Positions 51,999-60,843 of a stretch of DNA of 64,000 nt are shown piece after piece. The stretch is from Flavobacterium sp. CG_23.5 (GTDB taxonomy: Bacteria; Bacteroidota; Bacteroidia; Flavobacteriales; Flavobacteriaceae). Under the pieces are notes generated by a model. That model made no database searches. It had not been told where the DNA came from and saw only the letters and a list, made by a program, of their open reading frames with translations. The position numbers and the translations under genes are program-made. The stretch is taken from positions 1 to 64,000 of the forward strand of contig NZ_JAGGNA010000001.1 in assembly GCF_017875765.1 (NCBI RefSeq), in the 5' to 3' direction. The first letter of the stretch is position 1. Each line of letters starts with the position of its first letter.

Positions 51999-52565
51999 CT
52001 ACTTTCGTATTTTACTGTTGAGTAATTCTTCTATTTCTGCTGCAGTTACACCATAAATTTTAAGTAACTCCTTTGTTTTTCTGACTGTAAGTTTGAATTC
52101 TTTTTTTGCTTGATGAACCGCAAATTCTAAGCCATTAAAATCAATTTCTTCTGGAGTAAAACCTCTGTTTTCTAACTGTAACAGATGATAAACCGAATAG
52201 TTCATTGGTAACTTAATACTTCTTAAAATTCGATCTGACTCAAAAAAAGTGGATTTTGCTTTAAAGGAAGTGACCCCTATTTTAATGACATTATCCAATA
52301 TAAAACAATCTATTATTAAATTGTTCCAAGTTTGAACAATGTTTTTGAAATAAAAGAAGCCTATTGTTGCTTTAGCAGTACTTTTTGTTTCACATTTGAC
52401 CTCAATTCTTGATCCAGGAACAACCAATGTTAGTAGACCATCTGTGATTGTTAATTCAATGACTGTGCTTTGATCCCACTTGGATGCAGCTCCTAGCGTT
52501 TTAGCTATTTTTATTAACTCACTTTCTAATTTTGATTTTCTAATGGTAAAACTTGCCTGATTCAT
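51999..52565 (-). CDS. Hypothetical protein, possibly clamp-like N-terminal fold
   Basis: 188 residues. The first ~120 residues are beta-rich (ELTITDGLLTLVVPGSRIEV, IGFFYFKNIVQTWNNLIIDC, VIKIGVTSFKAKSTFF) in a pattern that recalls a half sliding-clamp domain, but this is only an impression. The C-terminus is helical and basic (FAVHQAKKEFKLTVRKTKEL). No partner gene is close: 52566-52797 holds no supported gene. Function unknown. Confidence 0.6.
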   Translation of the reverse strand: MNQASFTIRKSKLESELIKIAKTLGAASKWDQSTVIELTITDGLLTLVVPGSRIEVKCETKSTAKATIGFFYFKNIVQTWNNLIIDCFILDNVIKIGVTSFKAKSTFFESDRILRSIKLPMNYSVYHLLQLENRGFTPEEIDFNGLEFAVHQAKKEFKLTVRKTKELLKIYGVTAAEIEELLNSKIRK

Positions 52566-52797
52566 ACTTTGAACGTTTAAATAAAAAATCTCCTTACTGA
52601 TTTATAGAACTAAGATATACTAAAAAACAGACAAAATATTGTTATCCAAATTTAAAAAGTACTGTTATTCATCATCTATGACATCATCATTTTACGAGAT
52701 AAATCAAATTAGCGAAATGACGCAACCGGCAGCATTGCGCTATGAATACATATGCAAGAAGGGATTTTTGACCAGTTGAATGAGATTATTAAATCAA

Positions 52798-53118
52798 CTA
52801 ATCTAGATACATTGTTATACGAAATGCTAGTTTTTTGGCTTTGCAACTGGGGCAGTAATTTCCTTCTTCATTAAAATATAGATCAAAATTATTGAATCTT
52901 TTATCATTATAATTATCGCCTTTTAATTCATCATTTGAATAAAATAGATATTTCCCAGAATCTTTATGATCAAAATGATTGATATTTTCGAATTCTAGAG
53001 TTTCCTTATTAATAGCAGGAACGGGGCAATTAGTTTTATAGCTAAATCTACCTCCTCCAACTCTAAATTCATTTTTAAAACCGCAGTTACGGCATAATGA
53101 AGCTACTATATTTCCCAT
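52798..53118 (-). CDS. Zinc-ribbon-like small protein
   Basis: 106 residues. Two knuckles frame the protein: LCRNCGFKNEF near the start and YCPSCKAKKLAFR near the end, giving a likely four-Cys zinc site. The middle is acidic and Asn/Tyr-rich. It lies 61 bp downstream of the TPR/OB gene on the same strand and probably ends that operon. Zinc ribbons often bind nucleic acid or a partner protein. Confidence 0.65.
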   Translation of the reverse strand: MGNIVASLCRNCGFKNEFRVGGGRFSYKTNCPVPAINKETLEFENINHFDHKDSGKYLFYSNDELKGDNYNDKRFNNFDLYFNEEGNYCPSCKAKKLAFRITMYLD

Positions 53119-53179
53119 TTTAGATTTACTTTTTTTTATAAAACTTTATTACACTTTTTGCACTACTTCATTAATTGAA

Positions 53180-55723
53180 TCATCTTTTTTTAAGTCCAAA
53201 AACTTTCCATTTTTCACCATTGAATACAACTTTAGCATCTACACCACAATTACTATCAATTTTACTATTTTCAATAATTTCTTTTGGAACATAATAATCT
53301 CCAATAAAACCAAACGATGGGTTTAATTGTATCTCATCTTCTTGATCTAAATCTTCCCAGTCTAAAGTAGAGCCATATTGCTTAAATTTTAGTTTTAATA
53401 AACCAGAGATGTCTTTCCTTAAAGCAGTTGTTGTCTCTTCAGTTGTATTAACTTCAATAGCTTTAAATATTATCCTATTCTGTTTTTTGTCTAATTTATG
53501 AACTAGTCTGATTTGAATAAAATCGCCTTCAATAGGTTTCAATTCAGTTTCTTCAAATCTAACTATTCCATGAATTCTGTTATTCACAACGTAATGAAAT
53601 AATTTTTTATCCTCATTTATACTATCGATTATAGCTAAGTGTGAAATGAAATTATTAATTACTTCCTCCTGATTAACTTTCGTTATTTCTTTTAAGTCAA
53701 TTCTTATTTCTTCTCTAATTTTCTTTTGAAACTTTTTTGCCTTTATAAAATCGCCTTTAAATAAGCATAAATTTTGCATCGGAAAAAACACTTCTTTATT
53801 TTCACTTGAAATTGCATGCACTATGTTTTTTTCAACATTTATATAATCCACAACTGCAATAATATCTTCCAAACAACTCCATTTGGGTTTATCAGAAACC
53901 TCGGCAAGCAATGGGAAATATTCTTGTTTAAAATGGTGTAAATTATTTTTATCTTCTACTAATTTGTTGTGAATTTTAAACTTAATAACTTGACCAACAT
54001 CAATACTTTTCAAAATTGGAAAACGACTTGCATTTATTGATAAACTTAAATTATTACCATCTGTAAAACTTAATTTTTCTTTGTTTTTATCGTTTTTCCA
54101 TTTCTCAACAAAAACTAATTCAGACCACGAAATATCTTGATAAGCAAAATTTTCTGCAACTGTTATATATTCATTATATAATACTAGATTGTCTTTCTTT
54201 TGAGTTTGAATATCCTTAACAAATACAGTTAATTCATGGAATTTATCTGCAACATTTTTATTATTTGTAATTCTATATTCTTGGTATCTATTTAGCTCTA
54301 CTAATGCTTCTTCTAACTTGTTTTTTTTAATTAATTTGTCTGCTAAATCCAATCGCGTACTACCTAAAAAGTTTTCGTCTTTTTGAAGCTTAATTGCTTT
54401 TGATAACATTCCAATTGATTTATCTATATCCTCATCTGAGAACAATAAAGCAAATTCATGCCATGCGTAAGCTTGATCACCCAATTCAAGAACTAATTCT
54501 TTATATATTTTAATTGCTTCCTCAGTAGTCTCGCTTTTAGCTAACAAAATAGCATACTCACGTTTCAACCAAATATCTTTTGGGAACTTTGTAATAGCAG
54601 TTTTATAAACACTAATGATTTTATCTAAATCACTATAATGTGTACCTACCTTGATTAATTCGAAAGCTTTTTTTAATGCCTTGGTTGCTAAAGAAGGATA
54701 AATTTTATCCTCTTTTTTAATTTCTTTCCAATCGCTTTCAATAAAATTTTCTGGATTCCAATTTTCAAAGAAATTTAAAAAACGCCATTCCTCATTTTCT
54801 TTCATTGAAAACATAGCTGAATTTAAAATTTTTGAATGGATCTCTGAACCAGTTTGGTTTTTAAAAAGTAAATTATACTCCTCAAATATTTTCCAAAGGT
54901 CTGCTTTTCTATTTTCTTTATCGGCACTGAACAAATTCCAATAATAAGGTTCACGGAGTAATTCTATAATTTTTACTGGTGTGAGATATGGGATTCTTTC
55001 AAATAAAATATTACAATCAATTTGAACTTTTTTATCAATGAATTCTCTAAATATTCTTGAAATTAAAGATGGATACGTCTTACCGTCATTATGACTTTCA
55101 TATACATCTTCTCTTCTAAGATTTTTAGGACCCCAAAGTAAAAGAAAGTTATACAAGTTAAATTCGGAATGTTCTTTGGAGAAATGTAATGCAAAATTTA
55201 AAAAAACAGAATGAACCATCGAAGGTCTTCCGTTTTTTAAATTCATATAATCTCTCATTAACGAACGTATTTCAAAAGAACTAATATTATTTTCTTCTGC
55301 CTTTATATAACGGTAAATTACCCACCCATACGCTTCGTGATGAACATCTAGCAACTCTTTGTTAATAAACATTGCTTTCATTTTACTTAAAGCAAGTTTG
55401 TGATTACCATTTTTACTTAAATTTTCAGCTTCTTGAATTTTAGAATAATTTATATCTATTTTAGGTCTCAAAAAGGTAATTTGACCACTGATAATATCAT
55501 CAACATCCGTAAAATTTATTGCTGTTAATTGATTAAAATATTTTTGAGCTTGATTAAGGCTGTTTTGTGTTAAAGATGCCTTACAAAGATCTATTAAAGG
55601 CCATGCTAATGCACTTTGAGTCCAACTGTCATGTGGGTCAATTTGATAAAGTTTTAAGGCCATATCGAGTGCTTCTTGGATTTTTCCTTCTCTTCTTAAT
55701 TCATAAACTGTTCTACTATCCAT
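53180..55723 (-). CDS. TPR protein with C-terminal OB/S1-like domains
   Basis: About 847 residues from the Met at 55723, whose ATG forms a TAATG overlap with the stop of the upstream gene; a start at 55735 would add 4 residues. The N-terminal ~540 residues are TPR-type helix pairs (EGKIQEALDMALKLYQIDPH, EEAIKIYKELVLELGDQAYA, KLEEALVELNRYQEYR). The last ~300 hold several OB/cold-shock/S1-like beta barrels (DVGQVIKFKIHNKL, IIAVVDYINVEKNIVHAISS, IHGIVRFEETELKPIEGDFI). The build resembles proteins annotated as TOTE-conflict-system S1/CSD-like. The domains suggest an RNA-binding scaffold for the RT operon. Confidence 0.7.
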   Translation of the reverse strand: MDSRTVYELRREGKIQEALDMALKLYQIDPHDSWTQSALAWPLIDLCKASLTQNSLNQAQKYFNQLTAINFTDVDDIISGQITFLRPKIDINYSKIQEAENLSKNGNHKLALSKMKAMFINKELLDVHHEAYGWVIYRYIKAEENNISSFEIRSLMRDYMNLKNGRPSMVHSVFLNFALHFSKEHSEFNLYNFLLLWGPKNLRREDVYESHNDGKTYPSLISRIFREFIDKKVQIDCNILFERIPYLTPVKIIELLREPYYWNLFSADKENRKADLWKIFEEYNLLFKNQTGSEIHSKILNSAMFSMKENEEWRFLNFFENWNPENFIESDWKEIKKEDKIYPSLATKALKKAFELIKVGTHYSDLDKIISVYKTAITKFPKDIWLKREYAILLAKSETTEEAIKIYKELVLELGDQAYAWHEFALLFSDEDIDKSIGMLSKAIKLQKDENFLGSTRLDLADKLIKKNKLEEALVELNRYQEYRITNNKNVADKFHELTVFVKDIQTQKKDNLVLYNEYITVAENFAYQDISWSELVFVEKWKNDKNKEKLSFTDGNNLSLSINASRFPILKSIDVGQVIKFKIHNKLVEDKNNLHHFKQEYFPLLAEVSDKPKWSCLEDIIAVVDYINVEKNIVHAISSENKEVFFPMQNLCLFKGDFIKAKKFQKKIREEIRIDLKEITKVNQEEVINNFISHLAIIDSINEDKKLFHYVVNNRIHGIVRFEETELKPIEGDFIQIRLVHKLDKKQNRIIFKAIEVNTTEETTTALRKDISGLLKLKFKQYGSTLDWEDLDQEDEIQLNPSFGFIGDYYVPKEIIENSKIDSNCGVDAKVVFNGEKWKVFGLKKR

Positions 55724-58704
55724 TACATTAACCATGATTTTAATTTATTACATAAATCCACTTCACTCTTTTCTAAAACCACTATTTTATTAATGAATCC
55801 TTTGGTTTTTTCTTTTTCACTAGTTCCATACCAAACACGGAACTTAATTTTACTTTCATTGTTATTAGCAGAAAAAATGTCTTGATTGTTATGACTTTCT
55901 AACAATTTCAGTTGGTAATTGTTTTCTTTAAGAATTTTAGACCATTTTGAATAAATAACTTTTCTAAAATCATTTGGGATTTCTAATGAAAAATCTTCCT
56001 TAGGCAAATTTTTTACTACAAATAAGCTTGCAATTACTTCTTCAATAATTTCTTTTTCTTCATTTTCTAATTTATCAATTCTAACATTACTAACTGCATA
56101 TTGATCTTTCTCACCTTTGTTATCAATATTAAAAAAACATTTCTTATCAATAGACTGTGGTATTGAATAAATCACTTTTGTTAAATAGTCTGATTTTTTT
56201 TGGACACTTTCTAAAATATACCCTTTAGGTTCAATCTGTTTTGTTAAAGTGCATATTGTTCCTATGACATTTTCATTATTTAAGTCTGCTACTTTGTTTG
56301 AGTAAATGTTTTTTGGAATGAAATTTTGAAATTTAAGATAACCTCTTTTCGTTTCCTTAACTTCATTAAATCCATTAGAAGAATCTTCAAATTCACAATT
56401 CATTAAAGGATTTATTTCTTGAGGATTAATTATTGAAACAAGGTTTTCCGTAGTGGCGATTGATGTATATAGCCATCTAAAATATTCTGCATTATTGATG
56501 CCTTTACTTTCTCCTTGATAGCTGTTTATTATTGTTTCATTGAATGATGAGCCCAATGCTTTATGTACTGTTAAAGCCCAACCATAGTTTAAAAATACTG
56601 CATTTACGAAAGGATCATTTTCCCTAATGTAAGCTAATAATCTTCTGTCATATTTAGCTTTACATTTTGCAAGTATTTCTTTTCGAACTTTATTATTTGT
56701 TTTAATTACAATTTTTTTATCCTTAGGTAAATTGTAATTTGTTGCTACAATAACTAAAGCCTCTTTTTCTTCATTAGATAATTCAATGTATGCTTTATCC
56801 TGTTTTAAAAGTTTAAATTCTGCACTATCAACAAATGGGTTTTCCCCTTTTTGTTCATTCAATTTTCTATTAACGAAAACTCTGAAAGCAATTTTTTCTT
56901 CTTTAGAAAGACCATCATTACTTATAAAATGATTTTCTAGCATCCAGACATCTGTTTCTGGTATGCCATTTAAGTTTAAACACTTTACATTAATTTTTAT
57001 AAAATTTAGATTTATAGGTAAAACACTTTGATTTATTTTTATTGGAAAACTCAAAGACTGCTTTATTTCATTTAATGTAAAATACATACCATTGATGACT
57101 TTTTTAGGTTGATTAAAGCCAGTGTCATCAGGAATATTTACATTGTTGTTTGCTATCAATAAATCTCCTTTTGAAAACTTTGTACTGTTATTTAAACAAT
57201 TATTTTTTATCCACAAATTCGTTTTTTTTGCATCCCTTTTAGAATACATTAAAATTGCCTCTTTAGGTTCTATTAGTTTTGGTTCACTAAACCATTTCTT
57301 TAATTTAATTTCAACTTCCTGTTTTGTTATGTGGTATAAATCTGAACTATTCCAGTTGTATTTTAATTCATTAAAAATAGTATCTTCAATACTTTTAGCA
57401 ATATTATAAACTATATCGATTTTACCATCATAATCCGTTTGAATTTTAGTATCTCTATGATGATTTATAGTACCAGTAAATAATTCAGATAATGTTTCAA
57501 TATTTAGAGCTGCATCTTCATTTTTGCCGAATGATAATGAATAAGGATCTCCGATACAAATTACTTTTCTATTACTTTTTTCAAGATTTAAAAATTTAAA
57601 AATATCCTCTAAAAGTCTTCCACTTCCAAAGCGTAGCAAATCTGACTGGTTAAGACTTCTATTTATTAAATGTGCTTCGTGAAGAATAATCAGAGCATTT
57701 TCATCTATATATTCATTTGTTTTTATTGGGATTATTTCAAGTAATTTGGAGTTTTCATTTTCACCATCTTTTTCTACTTCCTCTTCATCTGATTGACTTA
57801 TACCACCATAAATTGTTTTATAGATACTATTTACTTCTGTTCTAGTTCTGTCTGTGATTTTTTTACAAATTCTAGCTGAATGTCCCCAAAGTTCTATTTG
57901 AGGAATTCCGAAATTAGTTGCTTCCGCAAGCAAATGCTTCATCCATGCATCGCGACTTTTTATATTCATAGATTCTAAAACAAAAACACCGCTTTTCTTG
58001 TCTTTTAAAAAGTTATTTAATTCTTTTTCAACATCTTTTTCAATTTCTTGAAAGGTATCAATTATTATTGATGGTTGAACTAAAGCCTTTCCGTCATCCC
58101 ATTTTTCAGCAGGAAATATTTTTTTTAAAGTGTCTGCGATGTCTAAAGTAAATGCATTTTTACTGGCAAATTCGTATAGAGGAGCTGCAATATCATTTTC
58201 TTGTATAATCTTGTAATAAGGTAAACTTCGTGGAATATCATTTTTTAAATCTAAGGGGCCTGAAAACACATTTGCAATGCATACTCTTGATGGATCTATA
58301 TAACTGTTTAAGAAAATATCGTGTTCAACAATTTCATAAAAGGCTTGGCGATATGCTTTTAATTGTCTGAATGGATTGTTAAAATGAGAACCTGCTTTAA
58401 TTTCAATTCTACCCTTGTCGATATTATTTTCAATATTCCAAGGATCCTTTTGAAAGCCATCAACATTGTCTGGAAGAATAATTGTTCCTTTATAATCTTT
58501 AAAATCAATTAATATTATACCATGATTGTAGCATAATATTGCATCTGCTCTAAACCTATGGTAGTTATCATTGAATGGATTCCCAATAAGAATACCTTCC
58601 CAATTTCTTTGAGAAAATATGCTTTTTAATTCCAAAGCAAATCTCCTGAATTGTTCATTCTCGTGGGTATGTTCCGCTCTATTATGTAGTATTTCTAAAC
58701 TCAT
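55723..58704 (-). CDS. NERD nuclease-domain protein with degenerate SF1 helicase
   Basis: 993 residues. The N-terminus (about 15-75) is NERD-like: RFRADAILCYNHG and IILIDFKDYKG give Asp54, Asp67 and Lys69. The rest follows a UvrD/RecD-like SF1 plan, but ATPase motifs are altered: where GxxGxGKT is expected (about 239-255) the sequence is FVLESMNIKSRDAWM, and Walker B DEAH is HEAH (342-345). Motif III is GDPYSL. The later ALTVHKALGSSFNETII (motif V) and WLYTSIATTEN (motif VI, Arg lost) remain recognisable. It is probably a DNA/RNA-binding nuclease subunit that no longer hydrolyses ATP. Coupled to the TPR gene downstream and 18 bp after the RT gene. Confidence 0.75.
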   Translation of the reverse strand: MSLEILHNRAEHTHENEQFRRFALELKSIFSQRNWEGILIGNPFNDNYHRFRADAILCYNHGIILIDFKDYKGTIILPDNVDGFQKDPWNIENNIDKGRIEIKAGSHFNNPFRQLKAYRQAFYEIVEHDIFLNSYIDPSRVCIANVFSGPLDLKNDIPRSLPYYKIIQENDIAAPLYEFASKNAFTLDIADTLKKIFPAEKWDDGKALVQPSIIIDTFQEIEKDVEKELNNFLKDKKSGVFVLESMNIKSRDAWMKHLLAEATNFGIPQIELWGHSARICKKITDRTRTEVNSIYKTIYGGISQSDEEEVEKDGENENSKLLEIIPIKTNEYIDENALIILHEAHLINRSLNQSDLLRFGSGRLLEDIFKFLNLEKSNRKVICIGDPYSLSFGKNEDAALNIETLSELFTGTINHHRDTKIQTDYDGKIDIVYNIAKSIEDTIFNELKYNWNSSDLYHITKQEVEIKLKKWFSEPKLIEPKEAILMYSKRDAKKTNLWIKNNCLNNSTKFSKGDLLIANNNVNIPDDTGFNQPKKVINGMYFTLNEIKQSLSFPIKINQSVLPINLNFIKINVKCLNLNGIPETDVWMLENHFISNDGLSKEEKIAFRVFVNRKLNEQKGENPFVDSAEFKLLKQDKAYIELSNEEKEALVIVATNYNLPKDKKIVIKTNNKVRKEILAKCKAKYDRRLLAYIRENDPFVNAVFLNYGWALTVHKALGSSFNETIINSYQGESKGINNAEYFRWLYTSIATTENLVSIINPQEINPLMNCEFEDSSNGFNEVKETKRGYLKFQNFIPKNIYSNKVADLNNENVIGTICTLTKQIEPKGYILESVQKKSDYLTKVIYSIPQSIDKKCFFNIDNKGEKDQYAVSNVRIDKLENEEKEIIEEVIASLFVVKNLPKEDFSLEIPNDFRKVIYSKWSKILKENNYQLKLLESHNNQDIFSANNNESKIKFRVWYGTSEKEKTKGFINKIVVLEKSEVDLCNKLKSWLM

Positions 58705-58722
58705 TTGTTAACTGTTTAAAAA

Positions 58723-60279
58723 TTAAATTTTTAGTAGCTTTTCTAATTTATTCCAATGTCTTTTTGTTTGAGACTCAATTTTATTTGGAAACTTTATTTG
58801 CTGTGCTTTTTTGGCATATGAAATGAAATTACCCCAATCAAAATGCTGTGATATTTCAAAATACGTTTTACTTGGATTCCAAATGTATTTATTCCTTCTA
58901 TCGGCACCTTTGTATGAAAATCTTTTTAACAATCTTGATTTGAATAGTTCTCCAGTATATTTGTTTAGAGGTTTATTTGAAAAATATTTTCCTCTTTTAA
59001 TAGTTCTCTTCATTTTGCGATAATATCCCGAAATACTTGCGGATTTTATTTTTGCATCGAAACCATCAAATTCTAACCCTAAATAGATAAAGTTTTTATT
59101 ATAATTTATTCCATTAGGAAATTCTTGACCACATTTTAAAATTCTCGAATGTCTTTCAAAATGAAAGATTTGTGTTTTTTTATCTTGAATGGTCAAACAA
59201 CTATTCTTTATGTTATCTGCGAATTCCTTTATTACATCCTCTTTTTTATCTAATGGACAAATCGCTACCATATCATCGGAATACCTTCGGTAAATCCCTC
59301 CAATACTCTCCAAATATCTATTTATTTCATAATCAAAATCAAGCATGTAAATATTTGCTAATACAGCACTTATTGGAGAGCCTTGCGGAATTCCAAAGTC
59401 TTTTGTCACAGTATTTCCAGAATCATCTTTTACGAATCTTTGTTTTTTAACTAAACTTTTCCTTTTTGCTAAATACTCGTCTTTTGTACAGAAAGCAATT
59501 GCATTTGATTTTTTTAGGTATTTGATTTTTGAAACTCTCTTTCTTGTTATTACAGGTTTACAATTTGCAAAAGCTTTTACAAAAATTTGATTTTGAAATT
59601 CTTGAAAAATATCTACCAAATCAATGTAACTGAATCTAGTGATGTTTCTAAATACATTGAAATGATCATCGGGTAAAGGTTCGATTGTTAAACCTAAAAC
59701 TTTTTTCCATTTTTCACGTAACAATTTGTGATTAAGATTGTCAAAAAAGCCTTTTATATCAAAAGCTATAGCTACAAAATTATCTTTTGGATATTCATTT
59801 ATTGATTTAAAAACATCTACAGCAAAGTCGATATTACATTTGTGTTTTTTTGCACCAACTTTTACTGGTATCTTTCTATAAGCAGTTACCACATCTGTTA
59901 AGTTTTTATGTGACAGAATTGTTTCGTATTCTTTTGTCAATAACTCAGCATAATAACTATACACTAAAGCATCTATATGCCCTGCATAGTATAATTCTCT
60001 TTCTTTAGGTTTAGCAGCTTTACGAAATGTTTTTTTACCATTTAGATTAGTGTAAAGTAGTTTTCCACATACTTCACAATATTCTCTGCGGAACTTTCTA
60101 ACTTTACTTTTTTTATGGATAAGTGGATAAAAATTATGAGCTGCTACTTTTAGTGGATTTGTAACGTAGGGTTCTATCCATATATGACGGTCTTTAGCCA
60201 ACAAAGGATTGTCTATGTGTGGATATCGTTTTAGTTTAAACCAATCCTTTTCCTTTTTTATTAATTTGTTGACAGCCAT
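58723..60279 (-). CDS. Defence-type reverse transcriptase (DRT2/UG-like), copy 2
   Basis: 518 residues. RT motifs are intact: FDIKGFFDNLNH (Asp174), GIPQGSPISAVLANIYM (about 297-312) and YSDD (Asp335/Asp336). The N-terminus (WFKLKRYPHIDNPLL, NFYPLIHKK, YYAGHIDALVYSYYA) parallels RT copy 1 at 14742, so the two are paralogues. An extra CEVCGKLLY knuckle (68-76) is present only here. Unlike copy 1 it heads an operon with a NERD/SF1-like gene, a TPR/OB gene and a zinc-ribbon gene. A ~340-nt structured leader lies directly upstream. DRT2 membership is my best guess; the partners are not part of the DRT2 system as I know it. Confidence 0.82.
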   Translation of the reverse strand: MAVNKLIKKEKDWFKLKRYPHIDNPLLAKDRHIWIEPYVTNPLKVAAHNFYPLIHKKSKVRKFRREYCEVCGKLLYTNLNGKKTFRKAAKPKERELYYAGHIDALVYSYYAELLTKEYETILSHKNLTDVVTAYRKIPVKVGAKKHKCNIDFAVDVFKSINEYPKDNFVAIAFDIKGFFDNLNHKLLREKWKKVLGLTIEPLPDDHFNVFRNITRFSYIDLVDIFQEFQNQIFVKAFANCKPVITRKRVSKIKYLKKSNAIAFCTKDEYLAKRKSLVKKQRFVKDDSGNTVTKDFGIPQGSPISAVLANIYMLDFDYEINRYLESIGGIYRRYSDDMVAICPLDKKEDVIKEFADNIKNSCLTIQDKKTQIFHFERHSRILKCGQEFPNGINYNKNFIYLGLEFDGFDAKIKSASISGYYRKMKRTIKRGKYFSNKPLNKYTGELFKSRLLKRFSYKGADRRNKYIWNPSKTYFEISQHFDWGNFISYAKKAQQIKFPNKIESQTKRHWNKLEKLLKI

Positions 60280-60301
60280 ATTTTTTTATTAAAGTGAAAA
60301 A

Positions 60302-60641
60302 AGAGGAGGTCGACGACGAAGCATTGCTTTTACTTATTTTTTACAACAAGTGAAGAATACATGCGTTATTGATGCCTAAACATCGCTCCTTCAAGTCGGG
60401 TAATTATTATTATATATTTACAAATTAAATTAATGAAAATGAAATCATCAACTATTTATAAGTCTATAACGGCTATATTATCTCTGACTGAACTGTTATG
60501 TTCAGCGCTGGAGATAACAGTTCTGCTCAGAGATAATTGTTATCAATTCTCTTGCATAACTGGAATTCAGTCATCACAACAGCGTTTAATGTTGCGCTAG
60601 ATTGCTCTATACCATAAAACGTATTCTCCGGCTCCTCCTCT
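60302..60641 (-). ncRNA. Candidate structured RNA upstream of RT copy 2
   Basis: Read on the minus strand. AGAGGAGG (60641-60634) can pair with CCTCCTCT (60309-60302), closing a ~340-nt unit that ends 22 bp before the RT start. Inside is a two-part hairpin: TTATCTCTGA with TCAGAGATAA (60536-60527 and 60487-60478), a small internal loop, then AACTGTTAT with ATAACAGTT (60522-60514 and 60499-60491) around a 14-nt loop. A GATG/CATC hairpin lies near 60383-60372. There is no sizeable reading frame. Known RT defence systems place their template RNA here. The remaining DNA up to 60843 is AT-rich and holds no gene that I can support. Confidence 0.6.
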
Positions 60642-60843
60642 AATTTACTATTTCATATTTTTTATAATTTATAATTTAACCTATCTCAATCCAGCTGAAT
60701 TATTTATTCCCTTCTGGATTGAATCTATTAAACCTTCAAAAATCATTGCCGTAAAATCTTCTTTGTATTAGATTTTATTTCTTTACCTTGTTAGTATTAT
60801 GATCATAGCATTATAACCATTATTAACCAACCATGCTTCTATA

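Noticed and set aside
52678..52779. 33-codon plus-strand frame (MTSSFYEINQISEMTQPAAL) between minus-strand genes
   Set aside because: It reads like protein but is very short, has no clear promoter and no recognised family. It may be a gene fragment, and I cannot support it as a gene.
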